Source of the DNA: Grammothele lineata
Lineage: Eukaryota > Basidiomycota > Agaricomycetes > Polyporales > Polyporaceae
DNA length: 64,000 nucleotides
Assembly: GCA_002150815.3 (NCBI GenBank)
Contig: NDFF03000382.1
Coordinates: 372,001 to 436,000, forward strand
Reading direction: 5' to 3'
In this document: in pieces, positions 36,264-49,445 of the stretch
Numbering within the stretch: position 1 is the stretch's first letter
Layout: each line of letters begins with the position of its first letter
The notes under the pieces: model-generated
What the model saw: only the letters and a program-made list of their open reading frames with translations
Database searches by the model: none
What the model was told of the DNA's origin: nothing
Position numbers and translations under genes: made by a program

Positions 36264-38083
36264 GAGAGGGTGGAGAGCGAGTGGTGAGCCCAGGTCGGGG
36301 TCCCCGATGATCTAGGCCACGCGTCGGGTTCTTCCCAGCCTGTCTTGGGCGTGATAGACAACCCCACGCTCTGCCACACGTCGTCCCCAAACGCATTTAC
36401 CCGGAGAACTTGCTTCTTACTCGCAACCACCCGCGCTTCCATGCATGTCTTTCATCTGTCCTCACTCCATAAACGCTCTCGGCCGCTTCCGGCCCCGTCG
36501 GCCCGTCTCATGTCCGCCGTTCGCCTTCCACACGTCATTCTCTCCGTCCTCGCCGTAGCTCAACCTCGCATGGTGGCACCACATATCCTCATAGTACGGC
36601 GCATGTGTTGGAGCCCTCACATGTACCCCCCTCCCTTCCCTTCGTTCGTGTATTATCGTTGTGCATCATGATTTCCCTCGCCTCACTCACACTGTACACT
36701 CCGGATCCGCTTCTCTCTCCTCAAGTCTGCCCATGTGTTCATCATCGCTCGTCCGTTCGCTCGTGTATGTAGTCTGGATCTGTATAGACAGTCTGTGCCG
36801 TCGCGCCTGTATATCGAATGCATGGCACCTACCACTTCGAATTGGAATCATGCAATGTCATCGTGAGCGGTCAGTTGGTCTTCGCCTTCAGCCTCGACGT
36901 TCCTCTAGTGTCTCCTTAACCACATCCTTCCTTGCTGGCAATCTCGAGGGAATGAAGACAAAGTGAACGACGAGTGCAAGGGACGTCAGAATATGGACCA
37001 AACTCCCAAAGCAGGTCAGAAACCTCGTTGATTCAACGATATCGTGAGTTCCTTGAGGGTTTGCCATAGCGGTGTCTACCGCATACATGCTGTACTAGGG
37101 GCCCAAAATACTACGGTACGTCGGCGCTTTCAGCGTCCTTGACATAGCCCTAAAGTATGTTGAAATTAAAAACTCTCCGTCATAAGTCCCCTCTTCCTGC
37201 CAGACACTGTTGGGGCCGGGCTGGCGCAAGACTGAACCTACCGCTACTATGGCTACGCTTAAACCGCAGCGCAGCAGTTGAGCGCGGTCAGATAGAATAT
37301 TGCTTTTTCCGGCACCGCCAGCCACATACGCCATTCGCTGCCGCGTGGTTGCTCGGACGACGCCTAGGGAGCGTGGTGGATCGACCGGACATATAGGCTC
37401 TCGGCAGCGCGCGTGGCGTCACCCTGGATGCAGGGTGATGCACGTGGCGGCGTTGGAGGACCTCTGACCATGAGGTGTCGAGAGGGAGGAGGCAGACAGT
37501 TTGGAAACGAGGAAAGAGGAGGATAGAGAGATGCATTGTCACGGGGAAGAGCTGAAGAAAAGGCCATAACTATATACGGAGCGTGAAAACGTCTAGAGCG
37601 TGAGCATAATTTTACAGGTGCGCAAAAATCACAAGCCAGTCGCCCAACAAGCAGTAAGAAACGAACAAGGTAAGGGGGGGAAGAAGGGGTGGAGAAAAGT
37701 ATGAGGGGAACGGAGGAGGCGAGTGTGGTCTTGAAGTGCCCCAAAGAACAGTGCGAAGGCTGCCGGCTCACTACGACCCTCTGGGAATCAATATGCGTGC
37801 ATGTGTATATACGGTGCGTGCGGTATGTAATGCGAGAGTGTCGACGTGCAAGGCGGGAGGGTGCGCATGGGTGAAAAAAGAACAAACAAACAAAGAGTAC
37901 AAGCTCGGGGCGGCCCGCCCGCCGTCCGTAGGGTTCATGATAATTTCCTTTCCTTTACATGACCGCCAACACCCCTTCGAATTTGGTCCACCCCGTCGCT
38001 ATTCGTCCAGCTATCCAAGACACGCGCGCACATGAGATCGGCTAAGAAATGTCGGGCGCGTGGGCAGAGGCGGACAGGGGCGC
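36264..38083. other. Convergent intergenic region
   Basis: About 1.8 kb between the stops of IES1 copy B and the MIT-domain gene. It is lower in GC and pyrimidine-rich in places (36430-36800). A 173-residue minus-strand frame (37364-37885) lies just past the MIT gene stop and resembles 3' UTR. Nothing else supported. Confidence 0.45.
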
Positions 38084-41000
38084 TCATTCCGCGAGCCACT
38101 TCTCACATTTCTTGACGTACTTGTCAAGGAGGAGTGCCATGTCGCGAATGACAAACGTGAGCACGACCTTGGCAAAGAACTCGGACGCGTGCCGTAGCTT
38201 GAACTCAATCGCGGTGCGGATATCTCCAGGGAAGGCTGTATAGAGCGGCGCGGTGCCGTGCAGTGACGCCGCCTTGGTGTGCTCGTCGAGAATCTGCGCC
38301 GCGAGGAACAGTTTTGAGAGCACCTGCACGTACAGTGCCGGCGAGTCAAGGCTACAAGCGCGCGAGGCGAAAAGAGGCCGGTCAGAACGCGAGTTTCAGG
38401 GAAAGATGTGGAAGATTGGAAGACGCACTTCTTCCCGTTGGTAATTTTGTCAAACTGCCGCGTCAGGCGTCCGCCCCACGACGTGACCTGGACGCAGGCG
38501 GGGAGACGTGTCAGCAACCGTGGCGAACGGCGGCGTGTTCGCCCTCGCCAGCGCAGAGGCACAAGGTACGCGGCGGCGAAGGCGACAAAGCAGTATGACG
38601 ACACTCACCCCGCTGCTCTTCTTGGTAACGAAGCCCTCGCCAACGCCGAGCTTCTTCCCAAACTGGCCGACGACGCCGTCGCATACGCTCGAGAACTCCT
38701 CGAGCTTCGCCGCCCACGCCTCGCCCTCCTTGCGGCCGACGGCGCCAATGCCGAGCGCCATGCCGCTGCTCACGTTGCCCGCCCCGAAGTACTCGGCGGA
38801 CCAGTGCTGGACTTCCTCGAGCGCGGAGACGAGCACCTCGACGACGCGAATCTTCTCGGGCACGTTCGACAGCTTCGCACCGCCCTGCGACCACACCTCT
38901 TGCGGGACGTGTAGTCGCCGAGTGATATATCCGCCCGTCTTGGACGTCATCGTCTGTCGCAGGAGGAACATCATGTGGTACGGCTTGCGCATCGGGTCCG
39001 GCGGCGCGGACGTCGGCAGCGGGGAAAGCGGTGCGGCGGGTATATTCGCATAGGGTATCGGGGGCGGGGGCACCAGGGGCGGCGAGGTGAGCGAAAGCGC
39101 CGAGAGCGTGAGGGGGGGCGACAGGATGGCGGTATTCACGGTGATTTGGGGGGGCGCGGAGGGGTTTAGGCGGGAGGGTATTGATACTTTCCGGGGTGCA
39201 GGCGAGCCGCCTTGCGAGCCCGGGAAGGGGGAGGGGTATGAATTAGCTGTTACAATGGAAGGACGCCGCCCAGGCTGGGATGCTGCCCGGCTGCGTCCCA
39301 TACCTAGACTTGAAACGGTGTTTGCAGGCAGCGCCGACGCGAGCCTGCTGCCCATGTTCGGAACAGACGCCGCGGACGCTGTCGAATCGGTCGGTGACGG
39401 CGCGTCCGCACCAGATGTTGGCGGCGCTGACGATTTGCCGCGCCGTTGGTTGATAGTGCCCAATGCAGTGGTCGCGTTAATCAATGCCGGCTTCGCGGTG
39501 GGTGTCGCCTCTGTGCGCATAGACACTGTTGAGTCACCTCTTGGCCTGGGTGTCATGAAACTACCAGGACTATTTGGTGGGGGAGGCGATACAGGCTCCA
39601 AGTTCCGAGATGCAATAGGAGCCTCAGCCACCGGTGGTTCCGGCAGCGGCGGGAGAGGCGGAGACGAGCCGTAAGGATGCGCATTCAGTCGCGACTTCGA
39701 GCGAGGCGGCTCCTCAACAGGAGTCCGTTGCTGTTGTGCATGACCATCCAACACTTCTCCCCGGATAGCAGCTAATCGACCACCAGAATTTGTCCGTTTG
39801 TGGCTCACCGAGTTACCGCGAGACCTCGTCACGACATCTGGCCGCAGCGCTTGTGTGGGCGTAAGATCCGGGTACTCGGGTCTTGTTGGTGAAGGCGCGG
39901 GAGGAGGAAGTGTAGTGGGGGGTGGCGCTGGAGGGGGAAGTGTCGAAGATGCGCGCGGTCGAGCACGGATCATTGATGTGCGGGAGACGACTGGGGACAC
40001 GGACGATGGCGATGCTGCAGCCGCGTAGGGATGCACGGGAGATGCGGTACCATGTTGTGTGCGGAGGGAACGCAAGGATAGGTTGGTGTAGCTGCCGTCT
40101 CGGCTGAGCGCGCCAGACTCCTCGTCGGTGGTGCTGTCCCCGCGCGCTGTTTCGTTTGAGTACCGGCTTTCTCGTTCGCGATTTCGTGGCGGAGAAGGAT
40201 GGTTGATGTCTACATCCGACAACGCCTCGGAGGTAGGGGATACTGAGGCGGGAGAGGAGGGGCGAGTCGAGTCGCTTGATACTGATACAGACGACATGGA
40301 TGGTGGGGAGTGTGGTGGCAGAGGGATGTCGTAGACGACGCTGAGGATGTTCATGCGGTCGGCGTACGTATCGTGCTATAGCACGCCGACAGGGTAGTCG
40401 CTTAGATCACAGCGCACAAATACCACAATATATCACTCACGATGGACTTGAGCCGTCTCACTTCTTCCTCCTGAGCAACAACGCTTCTCCGCCTCCCATT
40501 TGCCCGCCTTGAGCTCTCTGTGCTGTCCTCACCTCGCATCACGCGCTCCATGACTTCGCTCAAGAGGGCAACACTCTTCGCGTACGCCATGACGGCACCA
40601 TATGGATCGTCGTTGGTCGAGTCCAGCCTGACGGCCTCTCGCGCGAGCTCAAGAGCCTTCGTCAGCGCTCTCCGCGAGGACGGCCTCGGTTGAGATGACG
40701 TGCGGGGGTCCATAGGGACGAGGAGGCGGTCAGTATTGCCCTCCTGCGATGGCGGGGGCGGCTGTGCGAGCGGGGAGGGTGGACGGCGGGCGCTGTTGCT
40801 GCGGAAGCGCGACGCGGGGGGGTCGTCGGAGAGGTCGTCGGCAGCGGGGGAGGCGCGTCCAGAGTAGGAGGCGTACGTGTGGGGTGGGCTGGAGGCGGCA
40901 GCGTAGCGGGCTTGAGAGAACGCGGTGACGGCTGCGAGACCGGGCGAGGGCGAGGGGCGCGCGTACGGGGCTGGGTTGCTGAGGATGGGAACATCTTGGG

Positions 41001-41283
41001 CTGATCCTGATGCATCCGGAAGTCCATCATAGGCCTCGTAGCGTGATAGGCCCATGGCGGGCGGGAGGCGGGGGATGGGCTGGGACGGCGGCGGGCCGGG
41101 GGGCGGGGGCGGGGTGTTGCCAGCGTTGGAGCGGCGGCGCGCGGCGAGGGACGAGGACGAGGACGCGGACGCGGGCGAGCTCCCGATGGGCGAGGTTGAA
41201 CTCGCGTTAAGCGCCCCTCCTCCCCACTCCCCCCGCCCGCGGTGTGCGACCGGCAGCGGCCGACTCTCGTACTCGAGCTCCAT
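38084..41283 (-). CDS. MIT-domain protein with disordered middle and conserved C-terminal helical region
   Basis: Four exons read downward: 40441-41283, 38609-40375, 38429-38487 and 38084-38351, total 2937 nt, 978 residues. A MIT (microtubule interacting and trafficking) three-helix domain spans about residues 202-292: ALTKALELAREAVRLDS, AVMAYAKSVALLSEVMERV and, across the first intron, EEEVRRLKSIHDTYADRMN. MIT domains bind ESCRT-III tails, pointing to endosomal sorting or related membrane work. About 400 Ser/Pro-rich residues follow, then a compact C-terminal region of roughly 260 residues beginning PYHMMFLLRQTMTSKTGGYI and ending IRDMALLLDKYVKKCEKWL, which looks conserved and helical. The Met at 41283 was preferred; the frame continues to a Met at 41667 through low-complexity sequence. 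Confidence 0.83.
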
Positions 41284-43655
41284 CGCGCCCAGCAGCCAGG
41301 TGATCTTCGTCGCGGCGCGGTCCGTCCTCTTCCACCCACCTGTCCTATTTCTTCCTCCGGGCGAGCGAGCGTGGGCGCGTGCCGCGAGCGTCCTATACCG
41401 GGAGCGTTGCTTGTTGCAGCAAACAAAAGGCCGGTTACGGCTAGCCGGGATTCCGTCGACTCTTGTGTGTCCAACAAGGCGGCGGAGTAGCGGGGCGGCA
41501 GAGAGGAGGGCCGAGGAGGCGGTGAGTAGAGCACAGACAACAGCGAACGCTCTCTGGACCGCGTCGGGCGGCGGCGAGGGGGACGGTTCCGGGAGCGCGG
41601 GAGAGTCTATATCGGATATTATATCGGTTCCACCCGACACTTGATGCAACGGCAGAAGACCAGCCACCGTTTACGCGCGCGGGTCGATCCACAGTCGACT
41701 CTGCTCATAAGTCAGTCCTTTAGCATTCTACGTTAAGCTCTCCGTGCTGATGCGGCGTCCTCGTTCCAGTGAACTCTATGAACGAATCCTTCGATTCGTG
41801 CGTTACCCTCGCTGCTCAGCAAGCTAGCAACGGGTTACCTGTTACGCGTGTCATGTCTCCCACCACCAACATTTCGGCGGTCTCAATATTTTCTGCGAAA
41901 CCAACGTTTACATCCTCTCCCAGTCGTACAGGCCCTCTGGCACCTATATACCTTGGCCTGCACATGGACCCGCCATGAGTGGTCGATATGTAAGAACCCC
42001 AAGGCATAGCACATATTAGAGGGGGCCCCATCCATCTGCAAACCCGGGACATTTAACGCATGCTGGGCAGACAAGTCTGCGGGTTCTTCGATGTTAAGTG
42101 GCCGACCATCGTCCCTGCCAGTTCGATGCGTCTTTAAGCGACGTCGTACATAAGACTATAACCTTCAAGGACGCCAAAGTAGCGGCCTCGTTCATCTCGG
42201 TACGTTTACTCTTTCATACCGAGGATGTCTAGTCTGACTAGTATGTGCAGAAAACAAGATCTCGGCAACCGACTTGAGCCTAATAATGTACCCTCTCATC
42301 CCAAGGGCTGCGTCTTGCGTCCACGCGTACCAAGGGTACGGCATCCAGAGGATGTCCATGAAAGCCACCGTCTACTCCGGCAACCATAGAGACCGCACCT
42401 TCTCCGCCCCAGGGATTTCAGAGCTGTTGAAATCGTTGCGCAGACACATGTTGGCCAGCTCAACGCCAGTATTAGCACGACTAATGCTACTAACGTACGT
42501 AACTTATCTTCCACTAGACGCTCCTGGACTGGCGAGCGCATCAAAGCCCAATTTCTCCCCATACGAGTCTGTCAAAGTGGAAAAAGGCCCTGCGTCCATG
42601 TTCAAGCTCTAGGTGTTATACAGATACCAGTAGTAAGTACCACGGGGCGTGCCACAAGGCGAGATCACAAGCGTTGTTCAGTATAGATCAACTTATCCAG
42701 GCTGTGTGGGGGCGAGAACGCCGACGTGGATAGACAGGGATAGACCTGGTTAGACCCGCCTCGCCCCCAGGTCGCCTGTAGCCACGACGCTAGTGCACTT
42801 CCGGGCGGGGCCCTGGGCCACCTCGCTTGTCTCCCCGATCGGCCGCGGACTGCCCACCCAGATGCTCGGCACGCCCTGCGCCAACAATCCTCAATATTGC
42901 TTGCCTCCACAAGTGGGGCCTCCCCGACGCCGCATCCGAGTCTCGCAAACTGTGTGCCTTGTAGAGCCTCTTGCGTCAGAAGGGAACCTAGGTATGCAAT
43001 GCTGGCCACAGTATTGGCCTGTGGAATCCAGATATTGCGCCTTCTCGACCCACTGCATGCCGTCAGCGTCCACTGTCACTGTCGGCCACCTTCGCGACGG
43101 GCACAGTACTCGCATGTCGTTCGCATGCGGGGCTGCCACGCATCGCGCCTCGGATGTAATCTCTGCTCGGGCTCCAACAGCCACATATGGCTCCGACTCC
43201 GTTGCTGATCATCACCTTCCGTGGACCATTTTCCGGCCCATCAGTTCTTCTCTTGCCTCGGCGCCGTCTTCGCTGAATCCCGAAGGCTTCCACGACGCAC
43301 GCCGACTGAGACCACCTGAGACCCCGCCGCCTCGGACATGCACACCATATAATTGGCGAACAGACACAACTATTAGCCGGTCCAAAGGAGCGGGAGGGGA
43401 GACGTCATGCTAACAACAAAGGGATACAAACCAATCGGGGGAAAAAGAGCGGTGCGAGAAGTTGGGAAGTAACACGGGATGCGAGGTAACGCGGAGTCGA
43501 ACGTCATAGACCTAACGGTTCAAGTGGGGTTATACTATAGCAAATCATCCGAACTGAGAGCCCACGACCAGTAGGAACGAGCGCGAGCGAGACAAACTGG
43601 GTATACCGGAATGTAGAAACAATTTTCGAGCTCACTGCATGACAGCAAGGGCAGA
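41284..43655. other. Region with decayed coding sequence and no intact gene
   Basis: About 2.4 kb between the MIT-gene start and the CDC11 stop. It includes the MIT promoter and the probable pseudogene at 41816-42600. The part 42.6-43.6 kb has only short frames on both strands. Confidence 0.4.
41816..42600 (-). pseudogene. Probable decayed gene, family not recognised
   Basis: Read on the minus strand, protein-like pieces occur in changing frames: MDAGPFSTLTDSYGEKLGF near 42599, ELANMCLRNDFNSSEIPGAE then an in-frame TAG and MDILWMPYPWYAWTQDAALG near 42460-42310, YFGVLEGYSLMYDVA then a stop near 42150, and RLGEDVNVGFAENIETAEML near 41940. Composition and length are those of real protein, but stops and frame changes exceed what introns explain. 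No conserved catalytic motif was identified. Confidence 0.3.
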
Positions 43656-45308
43656 TTACTCGCGGAACTCCGACTGAGAACCTTGCGCCGCGAGTCGGCT
43701 CTCGAGGTTCCTGTCAATCCTGGCTTTAGCAGAGCACTTTGTTATGACGTATTAGATACGTACCGGAGCGACTCTTCCTTCGCCAGCAGCTCCTGTCGCT
43801 TCTCGTTGATCTCACGCTGCACGCGAAGCTCGATTTCGCGCAGCTGTTACAGTAGAAGTTTAGCGAGACACGCTGGTTAGGAGTCAGAAGGCAGTCACAC
43901 ACCTTCTCCTCCTCCCGACGAAGCTGCTCCTCCTTAAGACGCACACTCTGGCTCGCGAGCTCCTCAGGGAGGATCGACGAATCCTGGGTGTCGGAATGAA
44001 CGGTCCGAGACAGCTTCTCGGTACGGTACGTCTCATAAAGCACGTCGTGCGTCAATGCCTTCAGATCAGCAAGGTGGGTACTGTAGAACTTGTCAGCGGC
44101 TGTGCATCATCAAATGTAGCATCACTATGCCTACTTGAGAAGGGCGCCACGCAGGCGGCTGAAGTCGCAGTGCTTGGGGTTGTCAACCTCGGCAATACCC
44201 CAGGGGTAAATCCTAGCACGGACGGGCTGGCCGTCGATTTCGATCTCTTCCTCAGAGCCGATGATGGAGAACGGCATCATCGCCTGAGCAGATATTTGAG
44301 TTCAAAGAATAACATCAATGAAGACTGATGCGTACGCGCAGCTCGCTGTTGTCCTGAATCGTCTCCTCGTCATCTTCCTCAATATCGTAGGGGAAGTTGT
44401 ACACCGGGATGTCGTAGTACTCGATGTCCTCCATGACCTAATTTGCCTTTAATGACAGAATATAATCGGTAGACAACAAGACACTTACCCGCTTCTTGAA
44501 ACCCCGGAGCTCAGTGGGGGTAAGCGAGTCGGCCTTGCCAATGACGGGGATGACATTGACGCGAGGGGAGAGACGGCGCATGAGCTCAATGTCCATCTCG
44601 CGGAGACTGATGGAGGATGTAAGAAAGAGCACCGGTCATATAGGATAAAATAATAACGTACGAATGGCCAGTGGGAGGGATGAAGTAGAGGAGAGCATGA
44701 ACCCGGTTGTCGCGGAAACGCGGGTTACGCTTGATACGGGACTCCTCCGCAAGAATGTCATCGTACTGGCGCTCGAGATGGCCAACGATCTCCTGGAAGC
44801 TGAGATGGAGCGATGAGTAAGCTTGGTCGCGTTGGAAAGGGCCAACGAGCGGACGTACGCGAATTCGTTGTCGATGTTGTCACCAAAGCCGGGGGTGTCA
44901 ACGATGGTAAGTGCAATGCGGACACCGTCCTCCTCGAGTTCTGGGGACTCATCAGGACGAGAGTACGATACCGGGAGCACATAGGACGTACCGACGTTGA
45001 CGGGCTTGATGCGGATGCCATCCTCAACGTGAGCGGTCTCGGGGCTGTCGCACACTTTGTGCGCCAACACTTCTGACTCGCAGAGGGTGTTCACGAAGGT
45101 CGTGCGGCCGGTACCAGAGGCGCCTGCATATTCGACACGTTGTTAGCACTCGTGTGGGCAGGAGACGCGGATGTAGGGGCGCGCAACAGGAGCGTCCGTG
45201 CACGTTGGCAGGTCCATGCGCGAGTCGGGAGTACGTACCGACGACCATGACGGTGAACTGAACACCCTTCTTGACTTTGTTGCCCCTGCGCCTGCCTGCG
45301 AACGACAT
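43656..45308 (-). CDS. CDC11: Septin, Cdc11/AspA type
   Basis: GTP-binding filament protein of the septin ring at septa and growing tips. Ten exons read downward: 45239-45308, 44992-45123, 44859-44940, 44662-44799, 44489-44606, 44336-44437, 44135-44283, 43903-44080, 43764-43843 and 43656-43719, total 1113 nt, 370 residues. The P-loop GASGTGRTT (residues 24-32) has Arg where most septins have Lys, a trait of the Cdc11 subgroup. DTPGFGDNIDNEF is the G3 region, IGKADSLTP the G4 region, and the septin unique element follows. The C-terminus (LKEEQLRREEEKLREIEL and on) is a predicted coiled coil. A basic stretch before the P-loop (RRRGNKVKKG) is the phosphoinositide-binding region. Start codons of CDC11 and MSH1 are 232 bases apart on opposite strands. 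Confidence 0.95.
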
Positions 45309-45540
45309 ATTGTGAAGATGAGAGCAAAGGGGAGAGCTAAAAGCGAGAGAGACGTGGAGGACGACGAGGACCGCTTTTTCGTCGTGGAACACGAAGGCAA
45401 GTTCGGTCGCTGGCGCCTTCAAACTCCGCCAGCGCGGGCGCCTCTCTAGCGGGTCGTTCCTTGCCGCTTGGCGCCGGGCGCACGGTCATTCCGCATTCGC
45501 AGCCACCAGTCGGCCGTCCCGCCTCGTCTCTCTTCCCTGC
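45309..45540. promoter_or_regulatory. Shared divergent promoter, CDC11 and MSH1
   Basis: Only 232 bases separate the two start codons, so the core promoters must overlap. No known factor site recognised. Confidence 0.5.
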
Positions 45541-48500
45541 ATGCTCACCGCCCCCTCTTCGTCCATCGCATGCTGCGCTAGAAGATCGGTGTCTCTGCAA
45601 CTCACCAGGCATTTTGCTGCTGCTGTGTCTCTCCGTGCGGAAGAGCGCGTTGTGCTCAGGAAGCCCACAGTCACCAGGAAGAAATATGAGGACCTGCCCT
45701 CTACGCGTATCCCTGGGGAGGCTCATGTCGCGTCATCACATGGAAGCGTTTTGAGTGGACGTAGAGAGCCCGTGGCTGCGTACGAAACCTCTCCTAGTTC
45801 TATATGTGCGCCCATTCTCGCAGGACAATATATCTCCGTTCTAACCCGATCGTGTGGCATCGCGGCGCGTCGTATCAGTGGAAGGGACGCGTTCTGCCAA
45901 TAATGTCGGGCTTCATAGTCAACCGGAAGCTTTTGCCGGTGCTGACAGTCTAGAAGCTCCGCCCAAATGGCGAGGAAGACCCAGAAGGAAGCCGGCGGAG
46001 GCGAGCGGACCAGAGGACTCTGAGATCGTGACCGAGGAAGCTGCTGCCGCATCCTTAGAACCCGCGGTTCCTGTTCCAGCCAAAAGGCGGCGAAGGCGCA
46101 AAGTGGGGCTTGATGCCGCAGAAGGTGTGCTGAGTGTAAGACATACACCGCGTTATTTGTCTAACGGTGCCCTTATAGTAGAATCTGCGAAACTCGACCC
46201 GAGAAATCCTCTTGCGCGAGCAGTGCTGGAAAATCTTCGTAGATATCCGCACTGCATTTTGCTTACCCGTGTCGGCCAGTTTTACGAGGTATGGTTTGGC
46301 ATCGCGTAGCTTTAGCGGAGGTCTCACACACTCGTCTCTAGTCCTACTTTGACCAAGCAGCAGAGGTTGCGCAGCTGCTCAACATCAAGCTTACGAAAAA
46401 GTCTTGGGATGGCCAGAACGTGCTCATGTCGGGTTTTCCGCTCATGCAACTGAACAAATTTCTCAAGATCCTAGTGCAAGATCACAACCGCTTCGTCGCG
46501 TTATGCGAAGAGTTTCCGCGAGATGTTACCTCAAGTGCAAAGAGCGGCTTCGACAGACGCGTCGTACGCATCGTCACCCCTGGCACCCTCATTGACGAAC
46601 CCTTCCTGAACCCCTTCGAGAACAACTTCTTGCTCTCTGTTGTGCCGGAACAGACCAGTCACTCTGAAAAAGATCCTGAGGCTGACGGTGCACTCGTCGG
46701 CCTGGCTTGGATTGACGTCTCGACGGGAGAGTTCTACACCAAGCGGGTCATCATGGCTGCCCTACGAGACGAGCTGGTACGAATCAACCCGAAAGAGGTC
46801 GTTCTGGACGCCCATATTGCCGAGGACGGCTGCTCTGTCATACGCAAGCTAATCGTTGAAGAAGGCTACCTCGTTTCCGGAACGGCTCGTCCAGACAACT
46901 CTCGAGATGGCCCGCTTGCGAATACTCCAACATCGAGTCCGGACGACATCACAGCTGAAGTCGATTCCCCTCAAAAACTCCTGCCTTCCCCTCTGACCGA
47001 CGCAGAAGGTGAAGCAGTAGAGCTCCTCACTGCATTTATGCACACAAACATGATGGACCATATGCCGAATCTCAGCGCTCCGAATACGGAGTCCTCCAGC
47101 AGTCGAATGCAGATTGATTCGCACACGGCTAAGGCCCTGGAATTGCGCGAGAGCATGAGGGAAGGTAGCGTTTCAGGTAGTCTGTTAAGCGTCATCAAAA
47201 GGACAGTCACAACGAGCGGGACTCGTCTTCTCGCTCGATGGTTATGTGCGTTATCGTTTCAATCCCTATACTACGGCCTCTCACTAGTCATTAATAGGTT
47301 CACCGAGTACGTCCGTCAAAGAGATCAACGCCCGCCAGTCGCTCGTCGCGTTCTTTCACGCGAGACCTTTCCTGCGACAAGACTTGGCCCAGTTGCTCAT
47401 GGACGCCGAAGATACCACCCGGATCATACAGAAACTCTCCCTCGGACGTGGTTCGTTCTCTGACCTCTTCGCTCTCTGCTCGACGATCGATACCTGGGTG
47501 GCTATCAAACAACGGATACTCATGGAGAAGCAGTTACAGGGTCAACGCGGTGACAAGGTGGACGAGGATTCATGGGCCAGTATCCAGGCTTTGATCGACA
47601 GGATGGGTGACGTTGAAGCTTTATCGAACCGAATTCGCTCGTCTCTGGTGACTCGAGAAGAGGCCGCTATAGGCGACGGCGAGCTGTCTTCAGACCAACC
47701 CTCTTCGGTGGTTCCATCTGCAGCATCTGTGCGCGACTTCAGGAACCCACTCGGGTTGACGGAGTGGACAATCAAGCCAGAGTACGTGGAATGTCGCTAC
47801 CACTACTCCGTGGTTGACTGTCGTCCAGATTTTCAGAAAAGCTAACAGGGCTACACACCTCTTTACAATCGCTTCTGACTGAGAAGGATAGTATGGAACG
47901 AAAGTTACAGGTGGCTTATGGTATCTCCTTCCCGGCTGAGATTGTCTGAAAGCCTCTGATCATTGGAACAGATGCCCCGTCGTTGACCCTTCGTGCAGCC
48001 CCTATTTTGGGAATCCATGTTCATGTACTACGCAAGAGAGAGGCCGCACGGCTTAAAAATCACAAGGACTTTGTTATGTTGACAGAGTCAGGATCGACGG
48101 TCACATTCTTCTACAAGGTACGGCCAAAGCATTCAGTCTAGGTTCACAGGGACCTTGGTACCGATGCTGATGATTCCATAGGGTTGGTCTCACCTCGCGG
48201 GGCGGATCAGTGACACTACATACGCTATCAGCGCCGTGGAGAAGGAAGCGTTTGACCAACTGCGCGACGAGGTGATTAAGGATTTGTTTTTTGAGGGAGT
48301 TGATCGTAGCTCACTTCCTATGGCTAGATCATAGCGCAAGCAGCAATTCTGAGACGCAACGCTCGAATTGTGGACGAGCTTGATGTCACGTTGGGTTTCG
48401 CAAAGCTCGCCGCGGAGATGCGGTTCGTTCGGCCAATCGTGACCGAAAGGCACGTCCTCTTCTTTCCGTTCCTCGGCTACAAATTCACGGCCTATCGTCT

Positions 48501-49445
48501 GCAGGGCGACTTATCATGTCGTGAACGGCCGACATCCCACAGTCGAGCTTGGCCTGCTCAACTCGGGGCGTGTTTTCACCCCCAACACGGTTGCTTTTGC
48601 ACCTGACGCGCAGCTGCACGTTGTCACGGGCCCGAACATGGCCGGCAAGTCGACGCTGTTACGGCAGACAGCACTCATCGCGATCCTTGCCCAAACGGGC
48701 TCCTTCGTCCCCGCAGATGCAGCGGAAATCGGCATTGTCGACCGCGTGTTCTCACGTGTGGGTGCCAAAGATGACCTGTTTCGTGACCGAAGCACATTCA
48801 TGGTCGAGATGCTCGAAACGGGTGAGATCCTACGGAGGGCGACGCATAACAGTCTGGTCAGCGCTTCTCGACGTCTTGTTGCTCTTCTCATACTGAAGGA
48901 GATGCTGCGCAGGTGATTATGGACGAAGTCGGTCGTGGGACCACTGTAGACGATGGGCTTGCAATTGCGTTCGCGACAGTGCATCACCTCTTGACCGTGA
49001 ACAAGTGCCGGGCGATGTTTGCGACACATTTCCACGAGCTCGCCGACATGCTCGGCTATGAACCCAACGCGCACAAGGGGCAGGGGCCGTTCGACAAGGT
49101 GGCCTTCTTTTGTACCGATCTAAACGAAGTAGAGGTGCGATCTCCCTGTTCCGATGCTGAAGGCTTTTTTGCCGAGCCGATGTCGTTTGCAATTAACAGG
49201 ACGGCTACTTTGCCTACTCACACCGTCTCAAACCTGGCATCACCCGAGACAGCCATGGGCTCAAGGTTGCACAACTCGCAGGGTTACCGGATGCCGCTGT
49301 TGACGTCGCCAGTGCCGCCCTTTCGTATCTCAAGCGTCGTACCACGGAGAGGTACACACGTTCAGGAGAGTTGTGCGCTTTAGGGCAAGCCCTAGCATCG
49401 GGCCCCCCATCACCGAGCGACAAAAATCTTTCACATCAACAATAG
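45541..49445 (+). CDS. MSH1: MutS homologue 1, mitochondrial
   Basis: ATPase that binds mismatches and maintains mitochondrial DNA. Eleven exons: 45541-45706, 45879-46288, 46342-47245, 47298-47781, 47829-47920, 47972-48117, 48182-48271, 48328-48449, 48505-48856, 48913-49134 and 49200-49445, total 3234 nt, 1077 residues. The N-terminus ([18 protein letters not shown]) is an amphipathic, Arg-rich presequence. MutS domain I is marked by [19 protein letters not shown], Walker A by [14 protein letters not shown] (847-855), Walker B by [11 protein letters not shown] (923-933), then [11 protein letters not shown]. Intron 48450-48504 has a GC donor (GCACGT) forced by frame and by the conserved [10 protein letters not shown] block. 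The first intron is 172 bp. The organellar branch is supported by the presequence and divergent middle. Confidence 0.94.

Noticed and set aside
37364..37885. 173-residue minus-strand frame past the MIT-domain gene
   Set aside because: Lies in the presumed 3' UTR, Arg/Ser/His-rich, no domain.
38084..40375. Treating the 38-40.4 kb and 40.4-41.7 kb frames as two genes
   Set aside because: Removing the intron 40376-40440 joins them in phase and completes a MIT domain across the junction.
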